From the NCBI RefSeq assembly GCF_041260665.1, contig NZ_JBGCCT010000045.1, forward strand, positions 17,331 through 81,330: a DNA stretch of 64,000 nucleotides, read 5' to 3'. Of the stretch, positions 1 to 9,383 are shown piece by piece. A program made the position numbers and the translations under genes. The notes beneath the pieces were generated by a model. That model made no database searches. It was not told the origin of the DNA and saw nothing but the letters and a program-made list of their open reading frames with translations. Source of the stretch: Catenulispora sp. GP43. Lineage in GTDB: Bacteria > Actinomycetota > Actinomycetes > Streptomycetales > Catenulisporaceae. Position 1 is the stretch's first letter; every line of letters begins with the position of its first letter.

Positions 1-1
1 C

Positions 2-913
2 TCCGGCGAACCGCCGGCCGTAGCCGACTTGCGGGCAAAGGTGGTGTTGGCCTGGACGGATTACTGGGACGGCAACTACACCGAGCTAGGAGCGGTCCTT
101 CCTGCTCTCATCGCCGAGGCGAAGATTGCGACGAACAGCTACGACGGTGAGCGGCAGGAACAAGCATTCGCGGTACTTACCGAGCTCTACCAGATCGCTG
201 CTGACGCCGCGGTGCAGCTCGGAAGCCAGCGCATCGCGTTCGCCGCTCTCAACCGGGCGTTTCCCGCAGCCAAGCTGTCCGGCGATACCCTGCTCCTCTC
301 CTCTCTGGCCGGCACCCTCTCTTGGGTCTACCTGCGCAAAGGAAGGGTAGACACTGCAGAGGAAGTGGCCCAGGCAGCGGCTGAAACCATTGAGCCGAGC
401 TTCGGACGTTCCAAGCGCCCGCAGCTGGCGGTCTGGGGCAACTTGGTGATCAGCGCGGCCGTCGCGGCGTCACGGTCCGGGAAGGCGGCCAAGGCTGAGA
501 CGGCTCGTGAGTACCTGTCGATGGCTCACGCAGCAGCCCACCGGATTGGGCAGGACACGAACTTCTACCAGACGACGTTCGGCCCGACGCAGACTCAGAT
601 TCAAGCGGTGGGTGTGGCTGTGGCGACGCGGGATATCGGACGAGCCCTCGAGATCGCCAAACGCCTCGAACTACCAGCATCCCTCCCGAAGGCAGCTCGC
701 GCTCGCTACCTGCTCGACGTCGCTCATGCCCACCTGCTTGCCCGACAGGAGAAAGCGGCTACAAGCACCTTGGTGGCCATCGACAGCTTCGCGCCGGACT
801 GGATGCGACACCAATCGCTGGCCGTGCACATCGTCGAAGACCTGTACGTTCGCGAACGGCGATCCAGCACTGTGCGCCAGCTGGCTTCCAAGGTTGGAAT
901 TCAACCCCAGTAG
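2..913 (+). CDS. XRE-type regulator, C-terminal TPR portion (5' end outside window)
   Basis: The reading frame is open to the left edge with no stop, so the gene starts upstream. The first in-window start-like codon, TTG at 29, is probably internal. The roughly 300 visible residues are Ala/Leu-rich paired helices (segments such as AFAALNRAFPAAKLSGD and AREYLSMAHAAAHRIGQD) like the C-terminal TPR half of actinobacterial XRE regulators, and the end VRQLASKVGIQPQ also fits that group. The N-terminal HTH is not in the window. Proteins of this kind are often encoded beside HATPase_c proteins, as here. Family assignment is by pattern only. Confidence 0.6.
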   Translation, partial: SGEPPAVADLRAKVVLAWTDYWDGNYTELGAVLPALIAEAKIATNSYDGERQEQAFAVLTELYQIAADAAVQLGSQRIAFAALNRAFPAAKLSGDTLLLSSLAGTLSWVYLRKGRVDTAEEVAQAAAETIEPSFGRSKRPQLAVWGNLVISAAVAASRSGKAAKAETAREYLSMAHAAAHRIGQDTNFYQTTFGPTQTQIQAVGVAVATRDIGRALEIAKRLELPASLPKAARARYLLDVAHAHLLARQEKAATSTLVAIDSFAPDWMRHQSLAVHIVEDLYVRERRSSTVRQLASKVGIQPQ

Positions 914-1040
914 GACGCCGGGTCATACTCGACATGCCAGGATGCTGTTACCGCTAGTACCACATGTCCCTTCCTGACCTGCGCGTTTCTTCTTACGGTC
1001 GTCGATGGAATCACTACCGACCGTTAGAGGATGCGTACTC

Positions 1041-1499
1041 ATGAGTGATAATCCGCAGTCGCGGCGCCGTACGCTGCTATCGCTCTCCTTCATGCCCGAC
1101 GAGGTCCCGAAGACCGCGGACAGCTTGGAGAGTCGGCGGGCTCAAGCCGGCCAGACGCTTCTCCCGACTGATGCGGCCAAGCCGCTCATGACCGGGAGCC
1201 CGAAAGCGCGCATCTTCGCCCTGGCCGAGATGGCCGATTTCAGCGAAAGCTTCGGGGCCTTGCTCCACATGACGGCGCTCCTGGTCTCCGACCCCAAGAC
1301 GCTGGTCCCCACGATCGATGAAGAGCGCATTGCGTGGGACGGGCACCTAGACGGACTGCATGCTGCGCTGTTGTGTCTCGCCCGGTGTGAGCAGCAGTGC
1401 GCTCCCGAGGTGGCCGCCGACGCTGTGGGCTCGCTTCTGAACCAGGCCCGCGTCATCTTGCAGGAGCCGACGCCAGGCAGCGCAGGCCCGAGATCATGA
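1041..1499 (+). CDS. hypothetical protein, first gene of a coupled regulatory trio
   Basis: About 152 residues from the ATG at 1041 (MSDNPQSRRR). An AGAGG lies about 10 bases upstream, so I prefer this to the in-frame upstream start at 1005. No recognisable catalytic motif; the middle and C-terminus are predicted helical. Its stop overlaps the ATG of the HATPase_c gene (ATGA at 1496-1499), so the two are probably translated together. In actinomycetes small partners of this kind accompany XRE regulators and RsbW-like proteins, but no family name can be given. Confidence 0.65.
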   Translation: MSDNPQSRRRTLLSLSFMPDEVPKTADSLESRRAQAGQTLLPTDAAKPLMTGSPKARIFALAEMADFSESFGALLHMTALLVSDPKTLVPTIDEERIAWDGHLDGLHAALLCLARCEQQCAPEVAADAVGSLLNQARVILQEPTPGSAGPRS

Positions 1500-1921
1500 G
1501 CTACTGGGCTATGACGTTCGACGGCTTGCCGGAGCGGCTATCGGATGTGCGGCGTTGCGTTCTCAAGATCTTCGGCGACGTCCCAGGGATGGACGACGTC
1601 GTGTTGGTCGTTTCAGAACTCGCGGCCAACGCCATTCGGCACAGCATGAGCGGAGGCCCAGGCGGGTGCTTCACCCTGCACCTGGTGGAGTTCACGGATG
1701 CCTGGCACCTCCGAATCGAGGATATGGGCGGGCCGAACAGCCCGAAGACTGGGAACCCAGACGACGACGAGGAAGCCGGTCGGGGACTGCCCGTGGTGGC
1801 GGCGCTGGCTCGGGCCTGGGGCGTGGTCGGTGACCGGAACGGTCGAGCTGTGTGGGCCGAGGTGGCATTCCCGACGCCGCGCCGAGCAGCCAGCTGCCTG
1901 TCGCTCTGGGGTCGTCGATGA
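1496..1921 (+). CDS. HATPase_c (RsbW/anti-sigma-like) ATP-binding protein
   Basis: A small (about 141 aa) stand-alone GHKL ATP-binding domain. The N-box is VVSELAANAIRHS, the D-x-G box is IEDMGG, and the G-rich lid is GRGLPVVAALARAWG. There is no kinase dimerisation or sensor domain, so it is an RsbW/SpoIIAB-type regulator rather than a histidine kinase. Start is ATG 1496, overlapping the previous stop, and its own stop overlaps the next ATG at 1918. It probably acts with the flanking XRE regulators; the target is unknown. Confidence 0.85.
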   Translation: MSYWAMTFDGLPERLSDVRRCVLKIFGDVPGMDDVVLVVSELAANAIRHSMSGGPGGCFTLHLVEFTDAWHLRIEDMGGPNSPKTGNPDDDEEAGRGLPVVAALARAWGVVGDRNGRAVWAEVAFPTPRRAASCLSLWGRR

Positions 1922-2427
1922 CGCTGCGAGTCGATCATGCGGCGGAACAGGCCTTCGCGCGGATCGTCGGTGCTTTGCGATCGGCGCGCGTGGATGCTGG
2001 CCTCTCCCAGGTGGCGCTTTCGTCCGGCCTGCCTGTCAGAGGTAGAGCGATCTCCGACTGGGAGAGCGGGATCACGGAGCCCACCTTGGAACATCTATTG
2101 CAGTGGTCTCGTGACCCTGGCTGCCGCCTGGTGATCGTTGCTCCTGGTGGTGACCCACGGCAAGGATTTTCATGCCCGCGGATCGGTGAGACCTGGGAGT
2201 TGTTCGAGCGGCGCCGGCTGGCTGCGCCGTTACGAAACCGTCGTGTTGCTTCGGGTCTGACTCAGGAGAAACTCGGCGGGCTCGTCGGCGTCAGTCGGGA
2301 TTCGATCCAGCGATGGGAGCTCGCTCGCGTGCCTCCTCGGCCGATCGCGCTCGTCGTTTGGGCGCAGAAACTGGGGTACTCCGTCGACCTGCGGTCAGCC
2401 GGATACCTTCCGATGAAACGACTGTAG
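1918..2427 (+). CDS. double helix-turn-helix XRE-family regulator
   Basis: 169 residues from ATG 1918, which overlaps the HATPase_c stop (ATGA). Two XRE-type HTH units are visible: one around residues 15-60 (AGLSQVALSSGL then GRAISDWESG) and one around residues 105-150 (SGLTQEKLGGLVGVSRDS then IQRWELA). Two HTHs in one short chain suggest binding to a bipartite operator. It closes the 1041-2427 operon, which ends at a hairpin shared with the convergent methyltransferase gene. Confidence 0.8.
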   Translation: MTLRVDHAAEQAFARIVGALRSARVDAGLSQVALSSGLPVRGRAISDWESGITEPTLEHLLQWSRDPGCRLVIVAPGGDPRQGFSCPRIGETWELFERRRLAAPLRNRRVASGLTQEKLGGLVGVSRDSIQRWELARVPPRPIALVVWAQKLGYSVDLRSAGYLPMKRL

Positions 2428-2429
2428 GG

Positions 2430-2445
2430 GAGCAGTTTGCTGCTC
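2430..2445. terminator. hairpin between convergent genes
   Basis: Perfect 6-bp stem GAGCAG/CTGCTC with a TTTG loop fills most of the 21-base gap between the stop at 2427 and the converging stop at 2449. No long T tract on either strand; position suggests a bidirectional terminator. Confidence 0.5.
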
Positions 2446-2448
2446 GGT

Positions 2449-3303
2449 TCAGGCCTTGTTGACGGCGGTGTGGATGCCGTAGCGCCAAGCTTCCTTGTAA
2501 CGGAACATCATGCGGGCACTCATCGCGTTGACGACCTTGTACTCGAGCCGAGTGATCCGTCCGACCCAGAACGGGAACTTTCCGATCACGTAGAACGCCG
2601 ATGCCATTGGCATCATGTTCGCAGTGATGTCGACCGAGCTTTCGACGGCGAAGCCGGCGTCGGCGAGCATCTCGTCCAGTACGCCGTGGTAGAGCTCCAG
2701 CCACGCTGGCATCGCTGCCTCGTCGCAGACCCGGCGCATCGCGGCGTTCGCCTCGGCAGAAGCCTGTTCGTCGGGGGTTCGAGAATATTCGAACATCACC
2801 AGCTTGCCGCCGGGCTTGAGCACCCGCGCGAACTCTGCCAGGGCAACCGTGGGGTTTGCGGAGTGAACGAAGGTTTCCATCGTGTAGAGGCCGTCGAATG
2901 AGTCGTCCTCAAAAGGTAGGCGATGGTAGTCGCCGATCTGGAAGTGAGTAGTCCGAGTGAGCCCGGAAGTGGCTGATCTGCGCTTCGCTTCGGTGATGTT
3001 GAAGTCGAGGATGTCGACGCCGGTGACATCCAAGCCGTGGCGGACGGCAAGGGCGCGGGCGACGTTGCCCATGCCGCAGCCGGCATCGAGTACCTTCGCG
3101 CCGCGGGGCAGGGCGAGTTCGGCTGCCAGGCGGTCTTCCATCTGCCTCATCGAGGCGCGAAGCGCCCACCGGGTCTGTCCGGGTTCGTAGTATCCGAAGT
3201 GCTTGGTGCCGCCGAGGATGAGGCGGTAACCGATCCGGGATTCGCCCCGGTCGTAGTAGCGCCAGATCTTCTTGAGGTTGGTGTCTTCGAGAACCTGAGA
3301 CAA
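2449..3303 (-). CDS. class I SAM-dependent methyltransferase (sterol/UbiE-like)
   Basis: 284 residues. Motif I is VLDAGCGMGNVARAL near residue 70, followed by the acidic strand end VTGVDILD and the post-motif GDYHRLPFEDDSFDGLYTM, where the SAM adenine and active-site loop sit. RVLKPGGKLVMFE is the typical motif III strand. The N-terminal IWRYYDRGESRIGYRLILGG and the long C-terminal tail resemble sterol C-methyltransferase and small-molecule C/O-methyltransferases. The substrate cannot be told. It lies 25 bases after the membrane-protein gene on the same strand and is probably cotranscribed with it. Confidence 0.85.
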   Translation of the reverse strand: MSQVLEDTNLKKIWRYYDRGESRIGYRLILGGTKHFGYYEPGQTRWALRASMRQMEDRLAAELALPRGAKVLDAGCGMGNVARALAVRHGLDVTGVDILDFNITEAKRRSATSGLTRTTHFQIGDYHRLPFEDDSFDGLYTMETFVHSANPTVALAEFARVLKPGGKLVMFEYSRTPDEQASAEANAAMRRVCDEAAMPAWLELYHGVLDEMLADAGFAVESSVDITANMMPMASAFYVIGKFPFWVGRITRLEYKVVNAMSARMMFRYKEAWRYGIHTAVNKA

Positions 3304-3328
3304 CTGCCTACTCCATTCGGGGTCGATT

Positions 3329-4417
3329 TCACTGTAACAAGAACCCGACGACGGACCCTACGATCGCGGCCACATACTGCACGACCAGCGCGGTTCCGTA
3401 CGGGAGGCCCTCGGAGGAGGCAACTGAAGCATAGATCGACAGCGTCGAAGACAATTGATCATTGTTCTCGATCAGAGACAGCAGAGTGGCGGACTGGTTC
3501 TCCGCCAGCAGGAGGTCGCCGGTGGAAGCCAGGGAGTCCAACATGCGAATCCGATAGCGACGCACGATCGCGTAGAGCGATAGCTGAGTGGCGATCCCGA
3601 CCCAGAGGCTCAAGGCCAGCAACCACATGTAGAGGTAGGGCAGAAATGACCCGAACAGCGGATGGTCTAGCGCCCCAGGCACTGTGACGGCAAACGCTGC
3701 GAGGGCGAGGAACACCGCCGGGAACGCGTAGCCCTCAGACAAGGTCCGAATTCCAGAGGTGTGCGCCGGATCGTTCCAGCGCAGACGCAGCTCCCGTGAG
3801 CTGCGCAGCCTGATTATCAGCACGGGCGGGATTGCAAGCCAGTAGGACACGTTCACCAGCAGCATCAGTGCCCAGGTGCAATTCAGGAGCACCACGAATC
3901 CTGTGAAGGTGGCCAGCCACTTGGAATCGGAGGCGGCGTATCCAATCCAGAGGATGGTGGCGGCGAGGATCGACGGCGGTGCCTGCCAACGGTGTCGGAC
4001 GGCCGTTGAGACTACCGAGACCAGGCTGTCCCGATTGGAACACGGCTCCAGTAGCTCATCGAGTGTGTCGGCCTTGAGCAGCGCGAACTTCCAGGACAGC
4101 ACCGCCGCAGCGAACATCCCGCCATTGATCGTTCCGATCAGAAGTAGCAGCCAGGCGTGGTCGGCATGGAACGAGTCAGTGCCGCTGGCGCCGAGCATAA
4201 GAATCGAGACGACCGCCGGACCGTAGGACGGGCCCAGCCAGCGCACCCAGGTCTGCCAGTGACGAATCGCGACCTCGGTGACCGGGTGCCGGCCGCGTGG
4301 CAGCCAGACCGTGTAGACCTCCTGGAATCCCCGCTCCCAAGCGGCGGTGAAGCCGCGCCAGGATGGTCCAGGCGGCGGTGACGGTGGTGTGCGTGTTCCT
4401 GGGATCTGGCTGGTCAC
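3329..4417 (-). CDS. multi-pass membrane protein, unknown function
   Basis: 362 residues with a Pro-rich N-terminus (TPPSPPPGPSW) and about seven or eight hydrophobic segments, e.g. AVVSILMLGA, WLLLLIGTINGGMFAAA, ILAATILWIGYAA, ALMLLVNVSYWLA, AFPAVFLALAAFAVT, YMWLLALSLWVGIAT and the C-terminal VVQYVAAIVGSVVGFLL. I do not recognise a family. It is the upstream gene of a likely two-gene minus-strand unit with the methyltransferase. Confidence 0.75.
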   Translation of the reverse strand: MTSQIPGTRTPPSPPPGPSWRGFTAAWERGFQEVYTVWLPRGRHPVTEVAIRHWQTWVRWLGPSYGPAVVSILMLGASGTDSFHADHAWLLLLIGTINGGMFAAAVLSWKFALLKADTLDELLEPCSNRDSLVSVVSTAVRHRWQAPPSILAATILWIGYAASDSKWLATFTGFVVLLNCTWALMLLVNVSYWLAIPPVLIIRLRSSRELRLRWNDPAHTSGIRTLSEGYAFPAVFLALAAFAVTVPGALDHPLFGSFLPYLYMWLLALSLWVGIATQLSLYAIVRRYRIRMLDSLASTGDLLLAENQSATLLSLIENNDQLSSTLSIYASVASSEGLPYGTALVVQYVAAIVGSVVGFLLQ

Positions 4418-4506
4418 GGCTTCCCCCGAGGCAGGCTGATACCAGACGCCGAACGGCTCGGCCTGCGGCCACGACGCTCGGTGTCGATCGCAATCACGCC
4501 GAGTAG

Positions 4507-4536
4507 AACGTATTGAAGTTATGGTAAGTAAGTCAA
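4507..4536 (-). promoter_or_regulatory. candidate sigma-A-type promoter for the minus-strand unit
   Basis: On the minus strand TTGACT, an 18-base spacer and TACGTT lie about 90 bases upstream of the start at 4417. Pattern match only. Confidence 0.45.
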
Positions 4537-4593
4537 TGCTCTGCGTTACTTCGCGCCGGCGTGGAAATTCCCGTACCCAACGGTTTTCCTCGA

Positions 4594-4610
4594 GGGTGCT
4601 GGTAGCACCC
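4594..4610. repeat. short perfect inverted repeat upstream of the RHS gene
   Basis: GGGTGCT-GGT-AGCACCC, 7-bp arms with a 3-base loop, in the divergent intergenic region 4418-4808. It could be an operator or a hairpin. A TGAGACGG motif like those at 30.2-30.7 kb lies at 4645-4652, and a weak promoter-like pair (TTACCG at 4679, 18-base spacer, TAAGCT at 4703) follows. Confidence 0.4.
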
Positions 4611-4808
4611 TGTCCCCAGCATCGGGCCTGGTGCCGAGACCCGGTGAGACGGTGAGTAGTCGCCTCATCCTCCCCGGGTTACCGATCACGCGGACGGTTT
4701 TGTAAGCTCGCTGCCTGTCGCAAGGCGGTGGCGACCGGGGCAGCCTCTCGGTCCCTTCCGACCGCATGCATGAGCGACCAGAGTTCAGACACGGGGGAGG
4801 GCTGACCA

Positions 4809-7800
4809 ATGGTGCGTCCGTCTGGTTGGGACATCTTGGGACTGGATGGGGATCCGACGCCGGGTGTGGTGGAGTCGGTTCAGGCTTTGGCCAAGCAGTT
4901 CGGAGACTTTGCGCACGATGTGGAGTCGGCGTACCGAAGCTTGAACTCCTTTGGCGGGGACGCAGCTGCACTGCAGTGGATCGGTCAGACAGCTGATGCG
5001 TTCAAGTCGAACTTCGGTCCCTTGCCGGGGCGGTTGCAGAAGCTGTACACGTCTTATTCCGAAGCCTCCGACGCGTTGTCGGCGTACGCACCGAAATTGC
5101 AGGCCGCGCAGGCGAAGGCCGATTCGGCGTTGCGTCAAGCACAGGACGCGCAGGTTGATCTGCAACGCGCCACCACCAACGCCAACACGGCTGAGGGCGA
5201 CCTGAAGAGTGCGCAGCAGAACCATGCCGCCGCCCCCAACCCGCAGGCCGTCACCGACGCCCAAGCCGCACATGACAGCGCGCAAAAGAACCTCGACGAC
5301 GCCAAGAACCGTATGGCCGGGCTGACCGCGCAGGCACACCAGGCCCACGACGACCGCATCACTGCGGCAAAGGAATGCGCCAAGGCGCTCCACCACGCCC
5401 AGTCTGACGGCATTCACAACAAGCACTGGTGGCAACACATCGGTGCGGACCTGGCCAAGTGGGGCGGGAAGGTCGCCGAGGTCGCCAATGAGATAGCACC
5501 GGCCCTGGACGTCCTGGCTCTGGCCACCTCATGGATTCCCGGTGTCGACGTCGTCACCGCCGGCCTGGCCGAGGCCGACAACCTGGTCGCGCTGGCCGGC
5601 ACCGGACTGCAGATCAGCGGCGATGCCATGCAGGGCCACTTCGGCGACGCGCTGATGGGCGCCGGAATGCTCGGCGCTACCTTCCTCGGCGGCAAAGCCT
5701 TGGGTGCGCTGGGCGGAAAGGTCTTGGGCAAGCTCGGCGGTGAAGCCGAAGGTGAAGAACGCAGCCTGGTCGGCGACGAGGAGAACGCCGTTGGGGAAGA
5801 GGCCCGCACCGCGGACGGCAATCAGGAAGCGCAAACCGAGCTCGACCCGGTGGACGTGGTGTCTGGATGGATGCTCACGGATGCCACTGACGTGGAGTTG
5901 CCCGGGGTGCTGCCCTTGGTACTGCGCCGGGCGTACGCCTCTGGCTACACCACAGGCCGTCTGTTCGGCCCCGGCTGGTCCTCGACGCTGGACCAACGGC
6001 TGTCGGTCAACGAAGCCGGGATCCACTTCGCGGGGGACGACGCGCAGCGTCTGGATTACCCGGTGCCCGTCGATGAATTCGAGGTGCTGCCGAAGCGCGG
6101 CCGTCGTTGGCCGCTGGTGTGGGACCGGCAGACCGATGAGATTCGGATCAGCGACTCCTGGTCGGGCAAGACCTACCATTTCTCGGCGGTGCACTACCAG
6201 GACTCGGCCGGGCAGATCCGGGACCTGACCGCGATATCGGACCGCAACGGCAACCAGATCCGCATCGTGCGCGATGCCCACGGCACTCCGCAGATGGTCG
6301 AGCACCCTGGCTACCAGATCGTAGTGGACAGCGGCCTAACGGCGACCGGGCCACGTATCACGGCCTTGCGGTTGGTGGATGGTCCGGCCAGGTCTGGTTC
6401 CCAGTCTGAGGTGACGTTGCGACGGTTCGACTACGACGAGCGCGGCCGGTTGGTAGGCGTGGTGGACTCCTCCGGTCTGCCTTTGCGGTACGAGTGGGAC
6501 GAGCAGAGTCGGATCGCCGGGTGGGAGGACCGCTCCGGCTACCGCTACGCCTACCACTACGACCACCTTGGACGGGTGGTTCGCGGCGAGGGTGAATTCT
6601 TGCCCGGGACGTTCTCCTACGACCCGAGTAACCAGACCACCTTGGTCACCGACTCTCTTGGGCACCAGACCAGGTATCGGTATGACGAGAACGGCCACGT
6701 CTGCGCCGAGACCGACCCGCTCGGCAACACCCAGCTCAGCGAGACCGATCGCGATGGCAGGATCCTGTCCCGCACCGATCCCCTGGGAAACAAGACCACT
6801 TTCGAATACGACGAAGCCGGTGACGTGCACCGCGTCATCGAGGCCGACGGTGCGGTCACGAGCTTCGCGTACAACGCACTGCACCAACCGGTCGAAGCAA
6901 CCGGGCCCGACGGCGCGACCTGGCGACGAAAGTACGATGAACGCGGCAACCCGATAGCTGTCATCGACCCGGCCGGGGCGGTGACCAGGTTCGAGTACAC
7001 GCCAACGGGTTCGTTGCTGACCAGCATGGACGCTCTCGGCGCGACAACGTGGTTCACCACCGATACAGCTGGCTTGGTCGTGGCGCAGACCGACCCGCTC
7101 GGCAACACGACACATGCCGTCCGCGACCACGCCGGCCGCGTGATCCAAGTGACTGACCCGCTCGGGGCGATCACACGATTCGAATGGAGTCCCGAAGGCC
7201 TGCCCGTCTCCCGAACGGATCCGAGCGGAGCCACCGTGCGGTGGCGACACGACGCCAACGGACGGCTGCTCGAAGCCGTGGACCCGATCGGCGCGATCAC
7301 CAGCTTCGAGCCGGGACCAATGGGCACGTTGACGGCGCGAACCGGCCCGGACGGCGTTCGGCACACATTCCGGTACGACGGCGAACTCAACCTGCTGGCC
7401 GTCACGAAACCCGACAGCGGCACCTGGACCTATTCCTACGACGCAACCGGCCGCTTGGCGGAAGAGACCGACTTTGTCGGGCGCCGCCTCGGCTACTCCT
7501 ATGACGCGGCCGGCCGCATGGTCCAACGCACCACCGGTGCCGGGCAGGTGGTCGCTCTCGTCCGAGATGACGTCGGCCGCGTGGTGGCACGGCACACTCC
7601 CGAAGGCGAGTACCGCTACACCTACGATGCCGCTGGACGCATGGCCGAGGCGACCGGTCCCGGTGACAGTGTCTTGGCATACGAGCACGATCCGCTGGGA
7701 CGAGTCGTGGCCGAGACTGTGAACGGACACACGACACGCCACGCCTACGACGCTGTCGGCCGCCGGATCCGCAGAGTCGCCGCCTCGGGAGCCGAGTCGG

Positions 7801-9383
7801 AATGGGCTTACGATGCCGCCGGGCGCGCCATCGGACTGACTGCCGGTACCGGCCACCTGGACCTCATAATCGATGCCGCGGGACGGCAGACCCATCGTGG
7901 GTTCGGTGCCGACAGTTGGCTGATCCGACAGTATGACGGCGCCGGGAGGCCTGTCGGTGAACGCCTCCAGCGTGGCGGTCCGCAGGCGAATGACGGGCTA
8001 GGCGGTGCCAGCCTCACCGAGCCAGAAGTGATTCTCAGCCGGTCCTGGGCGTGGCGGCCCGACGGTGTTCCGATCGAGATCCAAGACAGCATTCGGGGCA
8101 CTCGTCTCATCACCTCCGACACATCCGGGCGTGTCACTGCAATCAGCGCGCAGGACTGGAGTGAGACATACGCGTACGACGCCTATGGAAACCTGACGAC
8201 CACCGGGAGAAGCGACGACGCGAGCAGCATGGGTGAACAGCCCAGCGCGAATCACCGCACACTGGTCCGCCAGCTCGGCCGCTCGCATCATGAGTACGAC
8301 GAAACAGGGCGCCTGATACGCACCGTCCGCCGAACGTTGGACGGCCGACGCAAGACCTGGGACTACACCTGGGACTCCCAGGACCAACTGGTCGAAGCGG
8401 CCACTCCCGACCACGGCACCTGGCGCTACAGCTACGACCCGCTCGGGCGTCGTACCAGCAAACACCGGCTGGGAGCCGACGGCGCCGTCGCCGAGCAGAT
8501 CCACTTCACGTGGGACGGCGCACGCCTGGCCGAACAAGCCACACGCGCCGACGACGGAACTCCCGTGGTCCTGACCTGGGACTACGATCCAGGAACCTTC
8601 CGGCCTGCGGTGCAGCGGCGACGGAGTTGGGTCGACGACGCAGACCAGAGCCGCATCGACGAGACCTTCCACGCGATCGTCACCGACCTGATCGGCACAC
8701 CCACCGAACTCGTCACACCAGACGGCCGGATCGCCTGGCGCACCATGACGACCCTGTGGGGTCGCACCATCTCCACCAGCGCTGACGCCGGCCTGGACTG
8801 TCCACTTCGGTTTCCAGGGCAGTACTACGACGACGAGACCGGTCTGCACTACAACCTGCACCGCTACTACAACCCTGACTCCGGTGCCTACCTCACCGCA
8901 GACCCGCTTGGCCTCGGCCCGTCACCGAACGACCATTCCTATGTCCTCAATCCGCTCGCGTTCTTCGACCCGCTCGGATTGTGTGAGACCGCGGAGCACG
9001 GCGGCGCAGAAGCACCTGTGCCAGGCCTTGCAACGCTGCACTACTATCCGGAAATAGGTGCGAAGGGGCACTTCAGCATTGAGGTGACTGATGGTGCCAG
9101 AACTACTCATATGGATCTGTGGACGTTTCCAAGCCCTGGTGTCGTTCGACTCAATCCTCAGCTGCGTACAGCCCCGGGCACCTCGATTCCATTCGAAATC
9201 CCGGATACTAAGGCGGCTTTCAAATACATGGACGACACCCTTGGGCCAACAGAGTACGACGAATACAGCAACAACTGCCTGACGTTCTGCACGAAGACGA
9301 TGTCAGCCGGAGGGCTGGACGTCCCTACCGACAAAGCCGCGATGGTCTGGGCTAAGAAACTGCTGATCGGAGGAAAGCCATGA
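4809..9383 (+). CDS. RHS/YD-repeat polymorphic toxin with T7SS-type N-terminus and C-terminal effector tip
   Basis: 1524 residues. Residues 15-100 are a helical LXG/WXG-like targeting domain (WIGQTADAF ... AYAPKL), followed by an Ala/Gln-rich coiled coil (about 100-185) and a hydrophobic Gly/Ala-rich stretch (225-305). A DUF6531 module begins near 343 (DPVDVVSGWMLTDATDVELP). YD repeats fill about 520-1330 (e.g. YDERGRLVGVVD, YSYDATGRLAEETD). The RHS core end is RFPGQYYDDETGLHYNLHRY ... DPLGLC. The last 132 residues form a distinct tip, and the DNA encoding it looks less GC-biased. The tip has GHFSIEV (His near 1421) and SNNCLTFC (Cys near 1490), an H-before-C order like permuted papain/NlpC-type hydrolases; that reading is inference. 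The gene is translationally coupled to a candidate immunity gene. It is probably an antagonism toxin exported by a T7SS. Confidence 0.9.
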   Translation: MVRPSGWDILGLDGDPTPGVVESVQALAKQFGDFAHDVESAYRSLNSFGGDAAALQWIGQTADAFKSNFGPLPGRLQKLYTSYSEASDALSAYAPKLQAAQAKADSALRQAQDAQVDLQRATTNANTAEGDLKSAQQNHAAAPNPQAVTDAQAAHDSAQKNLDDAKNRMAGLTAQAHQAHDDRITAAKECAKALHHAQSDGIHNKHWWQHIGADLAKWGGKVAEVANEIAPALDVLALATSWIPGVDVVTAGLAEADNLVALAGTGLQISGDAMQGHFGDALMGAGMLGATFLGGKALGALGGKVLGKLGGEAEGEERSLVGDEENAVGEEARTADGNQEAQTELDPVDVVSGWMLTDATDVELPGVLPLVLRRAYASGYTTGRLFGPGWSSTLDQRLSVNEAGIHFAGDDAQRLDYPVPVDEFEVLPKRGRRWPLVWDRQTDEIRISDSWSGKTYHFSAVHYQDSAGQIRDLTAISDRNGNQIRIVRDAHGTPQMVEHPGYQIVVDSGLTATGPRITALRLVDGPARSGSQSEVTLRRFDYDERGRLVGVVDSSGLPLRYEWDEQSRIAGWEDRSGYRYAYHYDHLGRVVRGEGEFLPGTFSYDPSNQTTLVTDSLGHQTRYRYDENGHVCAETDPLGNTQLSETDRDGRILSRTDPLGNKTTFEYDEAGDVHRVIEADGAVTSFAYNALHQPVEATGPDGATWRRKYDERGNPIAVIDPAGAVTRFEYTPTGSLLTSMDALGATTWFTTDTAGLVVAQTDPLGNTTHAVRDHAGRVIQVTDPLGAITRFEWSPEGLPVSRTDPSGATVRWRHDANGRLLEAVDPIGAITSFEPGPMGTLTARTGPDGVRHTFRYDGELNLLAVTKPDSGTWTYSYDATGRLAEETDFVGRRLGYSYDAAGRMVQRTTGAGQVVALVRDDVGRVVARHTPEGEYRYTYDAAGRMAEATGPGDSVLAYEHDPLGRVVAETVNGHTTRHAYDAVGRRIRRVAASGAESEWAYDAAGRAIGLTAGTGHLDLIIDAAGRQTHRGFGADSWLIRQYDGAGRPVGERLQRGGPQANDGLGGASLTEPEVILSRSWAWRPDGVPIEIQDSIRGTRLITSDTSGRVTAISAQDWSETYAYDAYGNLTTTGRSDDASSMGEQPSANHRTLVRQLGRSHHEYDETGRLIRTVRRTLDGRRKTWDYTWDSQDQLVEAATPDHGTWRYSYDPLGRRTSKHRLGADGAVAEQIHFTWDGARLAEQATRADDGTPVVLTWDYDPGTFRPAVQRRRSWVDDADQSRIDETFHAIVTDLIGTPTELVTPDGRIAWRTMTTLWGRTISTSADAGLDCPLRFPGQYYDDETGLHYNLHRYYNPDSGAYLTADPLGLGPSPNDHSYVLNPLAFFDPLGLCETAEHGGAEAPVPGLATLHYYPEIGAKGHFSIEVTDGARTTHMDLWTFPSPGVVRLNPQLRTAPGTSIPFEIPDTKAAFKYMDDTLGPTEYDEYSNNCLTFCTKTMSAGGLDVPTDKAAMVWAKKLLIGGKP

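Noticed and set aside
6336..7895. 519-codon minus-strand frame
   Set aside because: It is antisense to the YD-repeat part of the RHS gene, with repetitive Gly/Val/Arg composition from the repeats and no RBS or domain.
6400..8900. Repeated DNA that might suggest a tandem or CRISPR-like array
   Set aside because: The repetition is protein-level YD repeats with irregular DNA, not conserved repeats with unique spacers.
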